A stretch of DNA of 64,000 nt from Corallococcus macrosporus (GTDB lineage Bacteria > Myxococcota > Myxococcia > Myxococcales > Myxococcaceae). Each line of letters begins with the position of its first letter. Within the stretch, counting starts at the first letter, position 1. The notes below the pieces were generated by a model that saw nothing but the letters and a program-made list of their open reading frames with translations, had not been told where the DNA came from and searched no databases. Location: positions 186,001 to 250,000 of the forward strand of contig NZ_JAFIMU010000007.1 of the NCBI RefSeq assembly GCF_017302985.1, given 5' to 3'. Shown piece after piece: positions 28,106-35,675 of the stretch. The position numbers and the translations under genes were made by a program.

Positions 28106-29449
28106 CTACAGGCCCGTCGGATAGGTCTCCGGCGCTTCGCCGCGCTCCCAGCCGGCGGTGCGCTCCAGCGGTTCGAGCGCACGCGTCTCATCGATGTGCA
28201 ACATCGCGTCGAACTGCTCGGGCAGCCGGGTGTGGAAGTAGTGGCTCATGCGCTCCGATTGGGGCCGGTAGATGACGCCGATGGCCCGCTGCAGGCGCCG
28301 CTCCCGGAGCGCTCCGGCGGCCTCGCCCAGCTCGCGGAGGTCCAGCAGGAAGCCCGGCATCCCGACCTGGTGGAAGAGGGACTCGTAGCTGCCCGGCAGC
28401 CCGTGGCGGACCTTCTTGCGCTCGGCGGATCCGCCCCAGTTGGAGGCCGCGGTGACGGTGCCCCGGTACGTGCTGAAGCCGATGAGCCGCGTCGCGCCCG
28501 GGTGCCGCTGGCGCGTCAGCTGTCCCAGGTTCACCTCGCCCGCGCCCCCCATCTCCGTCGCGCGGGCATCCCCGACATGGGAGTTGTGAGCCCAGACCAC
28601 GACCCGCGCGTCGCCGGAGCGCCGCGACAGGAACGCCCGCAGCGTGTCCAGCGTGTCCGCCATGTGCGTGTCGCGCAGGTTCCAGGACGAGACGCGCCCA
28701 TGGAACATGGACCGGTAGTACTCCTCCGCGTTCTGGACGACGCGCGCGTTCTGCTCCGCCTCGAACTGCGCGTCCTCCGCCGCGTGCCCGTCCCGGTGCA
28801 GCAGGGACTCGCGCTCCCGCTGAAGTTCTCGCAGTTGAGCAATGACCTGCCGCTCGCAGTCCGGTGACAGCCCCAGCGTGGTCGCGTGGCCGTAGTCCTG
28901 CGGATCCTCCCCGAAGTGCTCGAAGCACGCGTAGCGGTGCCGGGCGCGCCTGGCGGCCTCGGGATCCGCCCGGTCCAGGTACGTCAGCACCGCGCCCATG
29001 GAGGCATGGAGGCTGTAGAGGTCCAGCCCGTAGAACCCGACCTTCTCCCGCACCGGGAGCCGGTCGTTGTGCGTCCGCAGCCAGCCCGCGAAGTCCAGCA
29101 CGTCCGCGTTGCGCCACATCCACGAGGGGAAGCGCTGGAAGTCGGCGAGCGACTCCACCGCGTCCACGTCCGTGCCCACCGCGCGCACGTAGCGGTTGAT
29201 GCGGTACGCGTCCGGCCAGTCCGCCTCCACCGCGACGGCGCTGAAGCCCTTCTCCTCGATGAGCCGCCGCGTCAGCAGCGCGCGCAGCCGGTAGAACTCG
29301 TGCGTGCCGTGGGTCGCCTCCCCAATCAGCACGCACCGCGCGTCGCCCACCAGGTCCATCAGCGGATCCAGGTCTTCCCGCGTCCCCTGGAGCGGCCGCA
29401 CGGTCTCCGCGATGGCTCGCACCAGCAGTGCGTCCTCTCGGGTCGCCAT
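28106..29449 (-). CDS. Erythromycin esterase family protein
   Basis: A 447-residue protein with the erythromycin esterase/succinoglycan-biosynthesis signature: VLIGEATHGTHEFYRLRALLTRRLIEEKGFSAVAVEADW (catalytic-site Glu and His) and a later WAHNSHVGDARATEMG. Characterised members (EreA/EreB) open the macrolide lactone ring, but many homologues, including ones in antibiotic-producing bacteria, have unknown substrates. A GGAG ribosome site lies six bases before the ATG at 29449. It is divergent from the repeat-protein/ATP-grasp operon across 168 bp. Confidence 0.9.
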   Translation of the reverse strand: MATREDALLVRAIAETVRPLQGTREDLDPLMDLVGDARCVLIGEATHGTHEFYRLRALLTRRLIEEKGFSAVAVEADWPDAYRINRYVRAVGTDVDAVESLADFQRFPSWMWRNADVLDFAGWLRTHNDRLPVREKVGFYGLDLYSLHASMGAVLTYLDRADPEAARRARHRYACFEHFGEDPQDYGHATTLGLSPDCERQVIAQLRELQRERESLLHRDGHAAEDAQFEAEQNARVVQNAEEYYRSMFHGRVSSWNLRDTHMADTLDTLRAFLSRRSGDARVVVWAHNSHVGDARATEMGGAGEVNLGQLTRQRHPGATRLIGFSTYRGTVTAASNWGGSAERKKVRHGLPGSYESLFHQVGMPGFLLDLRELGEAAGALRERRLQRAIGVIYRPQSERMSHYFHTRLPEQFDAMLHIDETRALEPLERTAGWERGEAPETYPTGL

Positions 29450-29617
29450 GGTGTCTCCTCCCCTTCTCTTCAAGGGTTGGGACGCGTCCGTGCGGATGGG
29501 AGTCAGCAGGCGGCCAGGCGGCGCGCAAGTCCCTGGGACTCCACGGGGACTCTCACCTTCAGAGAATCAAGCAACTCCGGGCCCCGAGGAGGCGATAACC
29601 CCTCACAAAGGACTCCC

Positions 29618-30226
29618 ATGACCCAGATCAAATCCCCCACGGGCTTCGTGTCGTCGCTGAAGACCGCTCTGAAGACGGCCAGCACGGACGGCAAGGCAGT
29701 GGGCGCTCCGGCCCTGAAGAAGGCGCTCCAGGGTGCCGACGCCGGCAAGCTGAGCCCCCAGCAGAAGAACCAGGTGCGTGACGCCTTCGAGCAGGTGAAG
29801 TTGACCCCGAAGGCCCGCGAGATCGCGGACAGCTTCGTGAAGGCCAAGGACGCCAGCATCCTGAACCCGAACGACGACGTCATCGTGAAGATCATCGCGG
29901 ACGACCCGGTCCGTGGCGGCGGCACCACGGAGGGCGGCCCCGGCCTCCAGTTCCCGGACGACGGCGTCATCGTGAAGATCGTCGCGGACGACCCCCTGCG
30001 TGGCGGCAACACGGAAGGCTCCAGCGTCAAGCCGCAGCACGGTGGCGGCATGGTGAAGGTCATGATGGATGACCCCACCCGTGGCTCGAAGCTGCCGGAC
30101 TTCAAGCTGCCGGACGGGGGCCGCGTGAAGATCCGGATGGACGACCCCACCGGCGGGCTGAAGGTGCCGGACTTCAAGCCGCTGGATGGCGGCATCGTGA
30201 AGGTCAAGATGGACAGCCCGGTCTGA
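29618..30226 (+). CDS. Leader-plus-repeat protein, candidate RiPP (graspetide-type) precursor
   Basis: A 202-residue protein. Residues 1-85 are a soluble, leader-like helical segment (SSLKTALKTASTDGKAVGAP). Residues 86-202 hold five imperfect repeats: VKIIADDPVRG (90-100), VKIVADDPLRG (119-129), VKVMMDDPTRG (146-156), VKIRMDDPTGG (170-180) and VKVKMDSPV (194-202). The consensus VK-[IV]-x-[AM]-DDP-x-[RG]-G offers regularly spaced Lys, Asp and Thr side chains for side-chain cross-linking. It lies 28 bp before an ATP-grasp ligase gene. Graspetide precursors often have several tandem core repeats; the precursor role here is inference from repeat pattern and gene order. The large size is unusual for a RiPP precursor. 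Confidence 0.8.
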   Translation: MTQIKSPTGFVSSLKTALKTASTDGKAVGAPALKKALQGADAGKLSPQQKNQVRDAFEQVKLTPKAREIADSFVKAKDASILNPNDDVIVKIIADDPVRGGGTTEGGPGLQFPDDGVIVKIVADDPLRGGNTEGSSVKPQHGGGMVKVMMDDPTRGSKLPDFKLPDGGRVKIRMDDPTGGLKVPDFKPLDGGIVKVKMDSPV

Positions 30227-30254
30227 GCGACCGGCGGACGAAGTCACGGTCCCC

Positions 30255-31193
30255 ATGACGTCCCGCAAGAAGGTCGTGGTCATCGGCTCGCGTTCGGATG
30301 ACGCCACCCGCTTCGTCGCTGAAGCGGTGGAGCGTCGCCGCGCGCGAGCCGTCGTCCTGGAGACGGACCGGGTCCCGGACTCCGCCGCGTTGAGCTGGGA
30401 GGACGGCGACGTGCACTGGGACGGTGAATGTCTCAGCGACCTGCGCTCGTTCTACCTGAAGAACGTGCGGCTCTCGCTCCCGGTCCCCGAGGCCGAGGCC
30501 CTGTCCAGCCGCAACTTCCCGCGCTGGCAGGAGCAGTACCTGGCGGAGCGCGAGCGCCAGTCGTTCCTCCACTCCGTGCTGCGCTCGCTCCACCGGCGCG
30601 GCGGCTCGTTCGTCAACCCGCTGGAGGCGGTGGAGCTGCACTACCTGAAGCTGCAGCAGCTGGCCCTGCTGCGCCGTCACCGCATCCCCGTGCCCAGCAG
30701 CCTGGCCACCGCGTCGCCGGACGCGGTGCGCGAGTTCGTCGCGCGCCACGGCTCCGTCATCTACAAGCCGCTGGGCGGCGGCGCGATGGTGCGCAAGGTG
30801 GAGGAGTCGGACCTCACCGACGAACGGCTCCAACTGCTCGCCAACTGCCCCGTGCTGTTCCAGGAGCAGATCCCCGGCGACGAGTTCCGCGCCTACGTGC
30901 TCGACGGAGAGCCCGTGGCCGCCTTCCACATCCCCACGGACGGCGTGGTGGACGCGCGGCAGAACCTGCACCGGGTGAAGCCCGCCCGTCTGCCGAAGGA
31001 AGCCTGGGCGATGTGCCTCAAGGGAGCCAGGGCGCTGGGCATGGTCTTCACGGCGGTGGACCTGCGGCGCACGCCCGAGGGAGCCTTCGTGGCGCTTGAG
31101 TTCAACCCCACCCCCGCCATTTCCTTTTTCGATGATCCGCGCGACGGCAAAGTCATCACCCGGCTCGCCAGCTACCTCGTCTCCAAGGCCTGA
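30255..31193 (+). CDS. ATP-grasp ligase, graspetide/RimK-like
   Basis: A 312-residue ATP-grasp enzyme. The N-terminal pre-ATP-grasp part has VVVIGSRSDDATRFVAEAVERR; the ATP-binding lysine region is VIYKPLGGGAMVRKV, the phosphate/hinge region is VLFQEQIPGDEFRAYVLDG, and the metal-binding end is FVALEFNPTPAISFFDD. The ending resembles peptide-modifying ligases such as MvdD/MvdC that form omega-ester or omega-amide bonds, more than RimK itself. It would activate Asp side chains by phosphorylation and ligate them to Thr, Ser or Lys. The partner is probably the repeat protein immediately upstream. The oxygenase gene overlaps its 3-prime end. Confidence 0.88.
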   Translation: MTSRKKVVVIGSRSDDATRFVAEAVERRRARAVVLETDRVPDSAALSWEDGDVHWDGECLSDLRSFYLKNVRLSLPVPEAEALSSRNFPRWQEQYLAERERQSFLHSVLRSLHRRGGSFVNPLEAVELHYLKLQQLALLRRHRIPVPSSLATASPDAVREFVARHGSVIYKPLGGGAMVRKVEESDLTDERLQLLANCPVLFQEQIPGDEFRAYVLDGEPVAAFHIPTDGVVDARQNLHRVKPARLPKEAWAMCLKGARALGMVFTAVDLRRTPEGAFVALEFNPTPAISFFDDPRDGKVITRLASYLVSKA

Positions 31194-31896
31194 GCGCCCG
31201 AGCGGGTTCTTCATCGCGGACTTCGCCGACAGCATCTTCGGCCCCGTCCGCCCTCCCAAACCGGAGGTGTTCCCGCCGTCCGCGGCCGCCTGGACGAGGC
31301 TCGCGTCCGCGTCAGAGTCCCTCCACGCCGCCATCCGCCACGAGTTCGCCGCAGGGGGCCGGGTGCTGCACGTCTGCCTCCGAGACGTCCTCTTCCCCGA
31401 GCGCGCCGAGGCAATGCACCAGGCCCTGCGCGACGCGAGCTTCGTGCGCCATCACCACGGCGCCTATGCCCTGCACATCGCGCCGTTGGATCAACAGGCG
31501 CCCTCCGCCCTGACGGACTTCTGCGCGTGGCTCAAGAGCGAGGACGGCGCGGCCTTCCACGCCGCGCTTGTGGGCTGGCCCGAGCCCCTGGAGACCCGCC
31601 AGGTGCAGGTGTCGCGCATGGAGGCAGGCGAGCACTTCCCGGAGCACCGGGACACGGACGAGGAAGGGCTCGCGGTCGTCTACAACTTCACGCGCCCCTG
31701 GGAGGACGGCTTCGGAGGCGTCCTGACCTTCCGGCATCCGGAAGCGGACGCGGACCTGATGCGCGTCCCCCCGCTCTTCAACTCGGTGTTCATCTTCCGA
31801 GCGAGGGGCGCCCCCCATCGGGTCACGGAGTGGACATCCGCGGCCCAGGGACACCAGCGCTACTCGGTCACGGCCTTCATCCTCGCGAAGCGTTGA
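31132..31896 (+). CDS. 2-oxoglutarate/Fe(II)-dependent oxygenase (prolyl-hydroxylase-like)
   Basis: A 254-residue double-stranded beta-helix oxygenase. The iron ligands are H172 and D174 (EHFPEHRDTDEEG) and H229 (GAPHRVTEW), with a later Arg in GHQRYSVT for 2-oxoglutarate. The strand LAVVYNFTRPWEDGFGGVLTF is typical of prolyl 4-hydroxylase-like members. The start is uncertain: the ATG at 31132 overlaps the ATP-grasp gene by 62 bases; a GTG at 31267 is possible but leaves little before the fold. The overlap indicates co-expression with the ligase. It could hydroxylate the repeat protein (for example at Asp or Pro of DDP), which is inference. Confidence 0.85.
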   Translation: MIRATAKSSPGSPATSSPRPERPSGFFIADFADSIFGPVRPPKPEVFPPSAAAWTRLASASESLHAAIRHEFAAGGRVLHVCLRDVLFPERAEAMHQALRDASFVRHHHGAYALHIAPLDQQAPSALTDFCAWLKSEDGAAFHAALVGWPEPLETRQVQVSRMEAGEHFPEHRDTDEEGLAVVYNFTRPWEDGFGGVLTFRHPEADADLMRVPPLFNSVFIFRARGAPHRVTEWTSAAQGHQRYSVTAFILAKR

Positions 31897-31920
31897 GCGC
31901 GAGGGTCTACACTCGAGCGC

Positions 31921-33135
31921 ATGTCCAACCATGACCTGGCGCTTCGCGGTCTTTCCCAGCCACGGCTCGCGGACCTGACGTCCGCCCTGAGAGGCCACGT
32001 CGAGCGAGGAGACCTGCCGGGCCTCGTCGCGCTGGTGGCGCGAGGGGACACCGTGCACGTGGACGCGCTGGGAACGCAGGGCCTCACCGAGGGTCCCCCC
32101 ATGCGGCGGGACAGCCTCTTCCGCCTCGCGTCCATGGGCAAGCCCATCACGGCGGTGGCCACGCTGCTGCTCGTGGAGGAAGGAAAGCTGTCGCTCGATG
32201 CAGCCGTGGACCCATGGCTGCCGGAGCTGGCGAACCGCCGCGTCCTGCGCAGGCCCGACGGCCCGCTGGACGACACCGTTCCCGCGAAGCGAGCCATCAC
32301 CGTGCGAGACCTGCTCACGCTGCGCTGGGGCCTGGGCGCGGTGATGGCGCCGCCCGGCACGCATCCCATCCAGCGGGCCATGGCCGAGGCCCGGGTGACG
32401 CCCGGCTTCAACGCCATCACGGATCCGCCCGACGAGTACCTGCGCCGGCTGGGCACGCTGCCGCTCCTGCATCAACCCGGAGAGCGGTGGGCCTATCACA
32501 CGGGCTACGAGGTCCTGGGCGTGCTGGTCGCGCGAGCGTCGGGCATGCGCTTCGACGACTTCCTGCGCGAGCGGCTCTTCCTGCCGCTGGGCATGAGCGA
32601 CACGGCGTTCGTCGTGCCCGAGGAGAAGCTCGACCGGCTCACGACGGCCTACGCGCGGGACCCGGCCACGGGCAGGCTGGAGGCCTGGGACACGCCCACG
32701 AACAGCCACTGGTCGCGGCCGCCCGCCTTCCTCTCGGGAGGGGGCCAGGGCGGGCTGGTGTCCACGGCGGATGACCTCCTGGCCTTCTGCCGGATGCTGC
32801 TGGGCGGCGGTCCCCGGGTGCTCTCCCGAGCAAGCCTCCAGCAAATGCTGACGGATCAGATTCCGGAGGCGCAGAAGGCCGCCTCCCCCTTCTACCCCGG
32901 CTTCTGGGATGCATCCGGGTGGGGCTTCGGAGGGTCGGTCACCACGAAGCCGGACGGCGTCTCCCCCACCGCCGGTCGCTACGGCTGGGCCGGCGGTTAC
33001 GGCCCGATGTTCTTCATTGATCCCCAGCAGGGCCTGACAGCCCTTCTCCTGCTCCAGCGGAGGATGCAGGGCCCGGACGACGAGGCCCTGGCCATGGAGT
33101 TCTCCAGGGCAGCGTACCGGACGCTGGAGGACTGA
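31921..33135 (+). CDS. Serine hydrolase, class C beta-lactamase/esterase family
   Basis: A 404-residue penicillin-binding-like hydrolase. The nucleophile motif S-x-x-K is RLASMGKP, the second motif is Y-x-T in RWAYHTGYEVLG, and the C-terminal WGFGGSVTT plus YGWAGGYGPMFFIDP takes the place of the KTG box. There is no signal peptide, so it is likely cytosolic. Such enzymes are esterases, D-aminopeptidases or lactonases. It lies 24 bp after the oxygenase on the same strand and may belong to the same transcript, where it could trim or hydrolyse a product, but this is not required. Confidence 0.9.
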   Translation: MSNHDLALRGLSQPRLADLTSALRGHVERGDLPGLVALVARGDTVHVDALGTQGLTEGPPMRRDSLFRLASMGKPITAVATLLLVEEGKLSLDAAVDPWLPELANRRVLRRPDGPLDDTVPAKRAITVRDLLTLRWGLGAVMAPPGTHPIQRAMAEARVTPGFNAITDPPDEYLRRLGTLPLLHQPGERWAYHTGYEVLGVLVARASGMRFDDFLRERLFLPLGMSDTAFVVPEEKLDRLTTAYARDPATGRLEAWDTPTNSHWSRPPAFLSGGGQGGLVSTADDLLAFCRMLLGGGPRVLSRASLQQMLTDQIPEAQKAASPFYPGFWDASGWGFGGSVTTKPDGVSPTAGRYGWAGGYGPMFFIDPQQGLTALLLLQRRMQGPDDEALAMEFSRAAYRTLED

Positions 33136-33145
33136 GGCACGCGCC

Positions 33146-33730
33146 TCAGAGCGCCGGAGCGGGGGTCGCGCCGGGCTGGGCACTCGCGGTGGTGGACGGG
33201 GCACCGCTGCGCGCGGCGGCGTCCAGGTTCGCGAGTCCCCGCTCGAAGTCCTTGCCGATCATCGTGTCCATGTTCACGACGAGCGACATCACCTTGCCCA
33301 TCAGGGTGTTCTCGCCCTCCATGCTCCAGCTCACGCGGGTGCCGCCGTTCTCGGGCGTGAGGGTGAAGACGGCCTGGTTGGTGGCTTCGAACGGCTTGAA
33401 GAACTCCAGCTTGAGGACGACGCGAGCATCGGGCTGGCTCTCCACGATGGTCATGCGGCCATCCCCGGACTTGCCGCCGCCGTAGGTGAAGCTGGCGCCG
33501 GGTCCTTCATCGGGCCCAGCGAAGGACTGGGTCACGCCGGGAGCGGGCTCGGAGCGGTACGGGTTCCACGTGTCGAACCGGCGCAGGTCGTTGATCAGCG
33601 CGAAGACAGTGGCCGGGGGCGCGGCCACGAGCGCGTTGCGCTCGATGCGGAAGCGGTCAGGCCGGGTGGCGACGAAGGCGCCCAGCGCGACGACGAGGAT
33701 GAGGGCTGCGATAGCGAGCTTGATGGCCAT
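33146..33730 (-). CDS. Membrane-anchored SRPBCC/START-like protein
   Basis: A 194-residue protein: one N-terminal membrane anchor (AIKLAIAALILVVALGAFVA), then an SRPBCC domain of about 150 residues (RNALVAAPPATVFALINDLRRFDTWNPY..., GGTRVSWSMEGENTLMGKVMSL), the usual signature of polyketide cyclase/dehydrase-like hydrophobic-ligand binders, and a Pro/Ala/Thr-rich tail. A GGAG precedes the ATG at 33730. The role is probably lipid or hydrophobic ligand binding at the membrane; the ligand is unknown. It is convergent with the serine hydrolase (10-bp gap). Confidence 0.9.
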   Translation of the reverse strand: MAIKLAIAALILVVALGAFVATRPDRFRIERNALVAAPPATVFALINDLRRFDTWNPYRSEPAPGVTQSFAGPDEGPGASFTYGGGKSGDGRMTIVESQPDARVVLKLEFFKPFEATNQAVFTLTPENGGTRVSWSMEGENTLMGKVMSLVVNMDTMIGKDFERGLANLDAAARSGAPSTTASAQPGATPAPAL

Positions 33731-33834
33731 GGAGGGCTCCCTGTTCGTGAGAAGGCAGCTCCCGGGGTGAGCGGGAGGGTTCATCTCCACGTCGAACGAG
33801 GCCCCCCGAAATCGACACGGCATTTCCGCCCCTA

Positions 33835-33864
33835 TTTCCGGAGGCGGAGGTACCTCCCCGGAAA
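33835..33864. terminator. Candidate terminator hairpin
   Basis: TTTCCGG at 33835-33841 pairs with CCGGAAA at 33858-33864, and an inner GGAGG-TA-CCTCC extends the stem. It lies just after the stop of the minus-strand acetamidase-like gene. Confidence 0.5.
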
Positions 33865-33869
33865 GGAGG

Positions 33870-35171
33870 TCACTTCCCTACGGGCCGGAGCACCTGGAGC
33901 CGGGCCTTGTCCAGCTTCGCGGCGACGCCCACGCTGCGCCCCGCGAGGTTCGCGACGACGTACTGCACGGAGCTGCCCAGCACCTGCGCGCTCTCCGAGA
34001 GCGTAAGCCCGTAATCCTGCTCCAGCCACTGCGTCAGTCCCTGCGTCGCGGAGCGCAGGGCGTCATCCAGCGAACCGCCCTGCCCCAGCGTCATGAGGTG
34101 CGTGGGTGACTCCACCCGGGGCGTCGAAGGTGGCGGCTTGCCGTGGAGAACATCCACGGAGAACTCGACGTCCATGGAGGTCTCCAGCGCGTACTGAGAC
34201 GTCTCACCATCGCCCTGCGCGGCGTGTGCGTCCCCCAGGTACAGGAGTGCGCCGGGCTGCGCCACGGGCAGGTAGACGGTGTTGCCCTCCACGACCTCGT
34301 TGAAGTCCATGTTGCCGCCATAGCGGCCCGTGTCACCGGTGGACAGGGGCGCGGAGCCGAACCCAGGCGCCACCGCCAGGCCGCCGAGCATGGGCCGCAG
34401 CGGCACGGTGAAGGTCTTCAGCCGTTCCGTAGGAGTCTCCGGCGCCGCCACGCCTCGCTCCGGGTCGAGCTTCCACCGAACGGGCTTGCCCAGCTCCGTC
34501 GCCTTCGCGGCGAGGCCCGTCGTGAGCGCGCGGCCCACGATGCTGTCCAGGCTGTCCGCGAACGAGCGGTTCAGATTGAGGCGGCGGATGCGAACGGCCA
34601 GTGTGTCGCCCGGGTTCGCGGTGGCGATGAAGAACGGACCGGTCTGCGGGTTGCCGAAGAGAGCGCGGGTCACGCCCTTCGAGTCCATGCCACCAGAATC
34701 AAGCGTGGAGGTCCGCACCGTATCGCCCGGCCAGACCGTGAGCACCGGCGCGCGGTGCGCGGTGAACTCGTTGGACCACGAGGTGGGCGTGAAGTCGTGC
34801 ACGCGAGGAGCCCCAGCGGGACGCAAAGGAAGCAAGCGAGCCGAGAAGGCATGCGGCACCCGCGCCTTTGGGTTGTTGCTGTCTGGGTAGTCCGCAGTGC
34901 CGCGAAGCGACTCGCCGTTCACCTTGCCATCGAAGACGTAGGTCTGTTGCCGCGAGTCCGTGACAACGAAGTGGACAGCGTTGCCCGTGCGCTCCCCTTT
35001 CAGGGCATCTCCATCCAGTTCCCCAGAAAGCCGCTTCCCGTCGCGCTCCAGTGTGAGCAGTTGATACGCGGGGTTGCCCCACAGGTCAGTCGTCACGAGC
35101 CACGACTCAGAGGCCGCAAGCGCACTGACCGGAAGACAGCAGCAGAGGAGAACGGAGAGGGAACGGAGCAT
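33870..35171 (-). CDS. Secreted acetamidase/formamidase family protein
   Basis: A 433-residue protein with a signal peptide (SLSVLLCCCLPVSALAA), an extra N-terminal beta domain of about 100 residues (YQLLTLERDGKRLSGELDG..., QQTYVFDGKVNGESLRG) and then the FmdA/AmdA fold: HRAPVLTVWPGDTVRTSTLDSGG, GNMDFNEVVEGNTVYLPV and the hallmark GDAHAAQGDGE. Cytosolic family members hydrolyse acetamide or formamide; export and the added domain suggest another amide substrate in the periplasm. The short GD-x-H-AAQGDGE motif is intact, so activity is plausible. Confidence 0.9.
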   Translation of the reverse strand: MLRSLSVLLCCCLPVSALAASESWLVTTDLWGNPAYQLLTLERDGKRLSGELDGDALKGERTGNAVHFVVTDSRQQTYVFDGKVNGESLRGTADYPDSNNPKARVPHAFSARLLPLRPAGAPRVHDFTPTSWSNEFTAHRAPVLTVWPGDTVRTSTLDSGGMDSKGVTRALFGNPQTGPFFIATANPGDTLAVRIRRLNLNRSFADSLDSIVGRALTTGLAAKATELGKPVRWKLDPERGVAAPETPTERLKTFTVPLRPMLGGLAVAPGFGSAPLSTGDTGRYGGNMDFNEVVEGNTVYLPVAQPGALLYLGDAHAAQGDGETSQYALETSMDVEFSVDVLHGKPPPSTPRVESPTHLMTLGQGGSLDDALRSATQGLTQWLEQDYGLTLSESAQVLGSSVQYVVANLAGRSVGVAAKLDKARLQVLRPVGK

Positions 35172-35415
35172 GGGCCGAAGCAGTGTAGAGGAAGGCCCCC
35201 GTCACGCGAGGACCCGAAGCACCAGGCGCTGCCACATGAAGCACCAAAGATTCAAAGACGTAGACCCCTCAAGCTCAGGAGCAAGTCGCCAGTCCCCCCT
35301 CAATAGTCTCCGCGACCCAAGAATCTCCCCGAGAACACGCGCCGCATGGAGTCGGGAACGCGCCGGAACGGGAGCCGGAGAGGACGGTGAGTCCGCGGGC
35401 TCCTCAACCCTACCG

Positions 35416-35640
35416 GACTGTTGAACAGGTCTTGCCGCGCGGCCCCCGAGCCGAACTGTCTCAGTAGATGACGAGGGCAGTGGGCCCGCGCGTCCATGTC
35501 AGGCCCGCGTGGCCGGGAGCGCTTTGCGCAAACCTGTCCGACTGTCGGACAGGTTTTGGCCGCATGGTCCCCGGGGCCCAGTCGGCCTGGAAGGTGACGA
35601 GGACCGCAGGCCCGCGAGTCCATGTCAGACCCCGGTGGTT
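35416..35640. repeat. Imperfect tandem repeat, two units with 124-bp offset
   Basis: Unit 1 begins at 35416 (GACTGTTGAACAGGTCTTG) and unit 2 at 35540 (GACTGTCGGACAGGTTTTG). They stay alignable through GCCCGCGCGTCCATGTCAGG versus GCCCGCGAGTCCATGTCAGA near their ends. Unit 2 runs into the GntR leader. Each unit carries a version of the 25-bp palindrome, decayed in unit 1. Confidence 0.75.
35531..35555. repeat. 25-bp perfect palindrome (copy 1)
   Basis: Arms AACCTGTCCGAC and GTCGGACAGGTT around a single T. A second copy with the same core TCCGAC-T-GTCGGA lies at 63009-63033, showing a dispersed intergenic palindrome family or a shared operator. Confidence 0.75.
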
Positions 35641-35675
35641 GGATGCGCGTGGCGTGGGTGAGGAGGAGGACGGTG

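Larger units (their letters stand above)
35172..35675. other. 504-bp intergenic region with repeats
   Basis: No gene is supported here. It separates divergent genes (acetamidase-like, minus; GntR regulator, plus) and contains a two-copy tandem repeat and a 25-bp perfect palindrome listed separately. The first 240 bases show no recognisable feature. Confidence 0.6.

Noticed and set aside
31190-31260. A microviridin-type leader motif in the segment after the ATP-grasp gene (GFFIADFADSIFGP)
   Set aside because: It is in frame with the oxygenase and does not match the known leader motif closely enough; the repeat protein upstream is the better precursor.
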